A stretch of DNA of 6,452 bases from a bacterium HR27 (GTDB lineage Bacteria; Chloroflexota; Chloroflexia; Thermomicrobiales; Thermomicrobiaceae). Below the pieces are notes generated by a model that saw nothing but the letters and a program-made list of their open reading frames with translations, did no database searches and was not told the origin of the DNA. A program made the position numbers and the translations under genes. Location: positions 1 through 6,452 of the forward strand of contig BEID01000080.1 of NCBI GenBank assembly GCA_002898975.1, read 5' to 3'. Shown here in pieces: positions 5,795 through 6,452 of this stretch (position 1 is the first letter of the stretch; every line of letters starts with the position of its first letter).

Positions 5795-6452
5795 CTATTC
5801 GAGAAAGTCGCGGAGCGCTCGCGCGCGGAGCGGATGCCGCAGCTTGCGCAAGGCTTTCGCTTCGATCTGGCGTACCCGCTCGCGCGTGACACCGAAGGCT
5901 CGCCCGACCTCTTCCAGTGTATACGTTTGCCCGTCTTCGAGGCCGAAGCGCATGGCGAGAACCCGCCGCTCCCGCTCGCTCAACGTCGCCAAAAGAGCCC
6001 GCACCTGCTCGCGCAGGAGGGACAGCGCAGCCGCATCGAGCGGCGCGATGGCTCGCTCGTCTTCCAGGAACTCGCCGAGCGTGCTCTCTTCCTCCTGGCC
6101 AACCGGCATCTCCAGCGACACCGGCTCTTGCGCCGCCTGCAGGAGCTCGCGGACACGTTCGGGAGGCAGGTTCGCCGCCGCTGCCAGTTCAGCCGTCGTC
6201 GGCTCGCGACCGAGCTGTTGCGTCAGCTGGCGGGCGATGCGGCTGAGGCGGTTGAGCGTATCGACGAGGTGCACCGGGAGACGAATCGTTCGCGCCTGAT
6301 CGGCGAGCGCACGGGTGATCGACTGGCGGATCCACCAGGTCGCGTAGGTCGAGAACTTGAACCCTTTGTGCGTCTGGGACTTCTCTACTGCGCGGATGAG
6401 CCCGATGTTGCCTTCCTGGATGAGGTCGAGCAGCGTCAACCCACGACCGACG
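5795..6452 (-). CDS. Sigma-70 family primary-type RNA polymerase sigma factor, 5' end outside window
   Basis: This is the C-terminal 218 residues of a group 1 or 2 sigma factor, the promoter-recognition subunit of RNA polymerase. The frame is open at the right edge, starting [24 protein letters not shown] (region 2.2). Region 2.3-2.4 is [13 protein letters not shown] followed by [14 protein letters not shown], the -10 recognition and melting segment. Region 3 follows ([21 protein letters not shown]), then [13 protein letters not shown], a region 3.2-like linker. Region 4 has [33 protein letters not shown] (-35 recognition helix-turn-helix) and the standard ending LRKLRHP to RDFLE, with a TAG stop. 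The segment after EK reads SQTHKG where primary sigmas usually have FDY/FDH-type residues. Without the N-terminus (region 1) it cannot be decided whether this is the housekeeping factor or a group 2 paralogue. obg follows 69 bp downstream on the same strand. Confidence 0.93.
   Translation of the reverse strand, partial: VGRGLTLLDLIQEGNIGLIRAVEKSQTHKGFKFSTYATWWIRQSITRALADQARTIRLPVHLVDTLNRLSRIARQLTQQLGREPTTAELAAAANLPPERVRELLQAAQEPVSLEMPVGQEEESTLGEFLEDERAIAPLDAAALSLLREQVRALLATLSERERRVLAMRFGLEDGQTYTLEEVGRAFGVTRERVRQIEAKALRKLRHPLRARALRDFLE

Noticed and set aside
5569..5892. Overlapping - strand frame across the sigma-obg junction, with an ATG after GGAGGACG
   Set aside because: It is out of frame with both flanking genes, overlaps their conserved ends, and has Arg/Ser-rich shadow composition; obg has its own better ribosome binding site.

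Overview
The window is GC-rich bacterial core-genome DNA with five densely packed genes and no sign of mobile elements. The protein set and style (fused MoaD-MoaE, a long bifunctional Rel, Obg next to a group 1/2 sigma-70 factor) suggest a thermophilic Chloroflexota of the Thermomicrobia type. That placement is an impression from remembered family sequences and has not been tested.

Layout. At the left edge is the 3' part of a fused molybdopterin synthase gene (moaD-moaE, + strand). It runs tail to tail into moeA (- strand) with no base between the two stop codons. moeA and a rel/spoT-type (p)ppGpp synthetase/hydrolase gene (+ strand) diverge from a 292-bp intergenic region (1761-2052). This region holds two strong stem-loops, a candidate rel promoter and a third, interrupted inverted repeat. 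rel converges on obg (- strand) with only 7 bp between stops. Upstream of obg in the same direction, 69 bp away, is the 3' part of a primary-type sigma factor gene that leaves the window at the right edge.

Functions. The left half belongs to molybdenum cofactor synthesis: MoaD/MoaE makes molybdopterin and MoeA inserts molybdate. The right half belongs to growth control: Rel makes and degrades (p)ppGpp, Obg is a ribosome-associated GTPase whose family responds to ppGpp, and the sigma factor directs transcription.

Main anomaly. Both rel and obg are interrupted by one in-frame TGA while the rest of each protein is intact in the same frame. In rel the TGA (3175-3177) replaces the conserved Trp of the AAHW-YKE motif. 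In obg the TGA (4973-4975, - strand) lies in the G domain between G3 and G4, apparently as an extra codon before LEGRDP. Both internal TGAs are followed by C (TGAC), a weak termination context, whereas the four TGA codons that end genes here are followed by T or G. The options are sequencing or assembly error, recent inactivation, or programmed or suppressor-dependent readthrough. The sequence alone cannot separate these, but the coincidence is the most interesting thing in the window.
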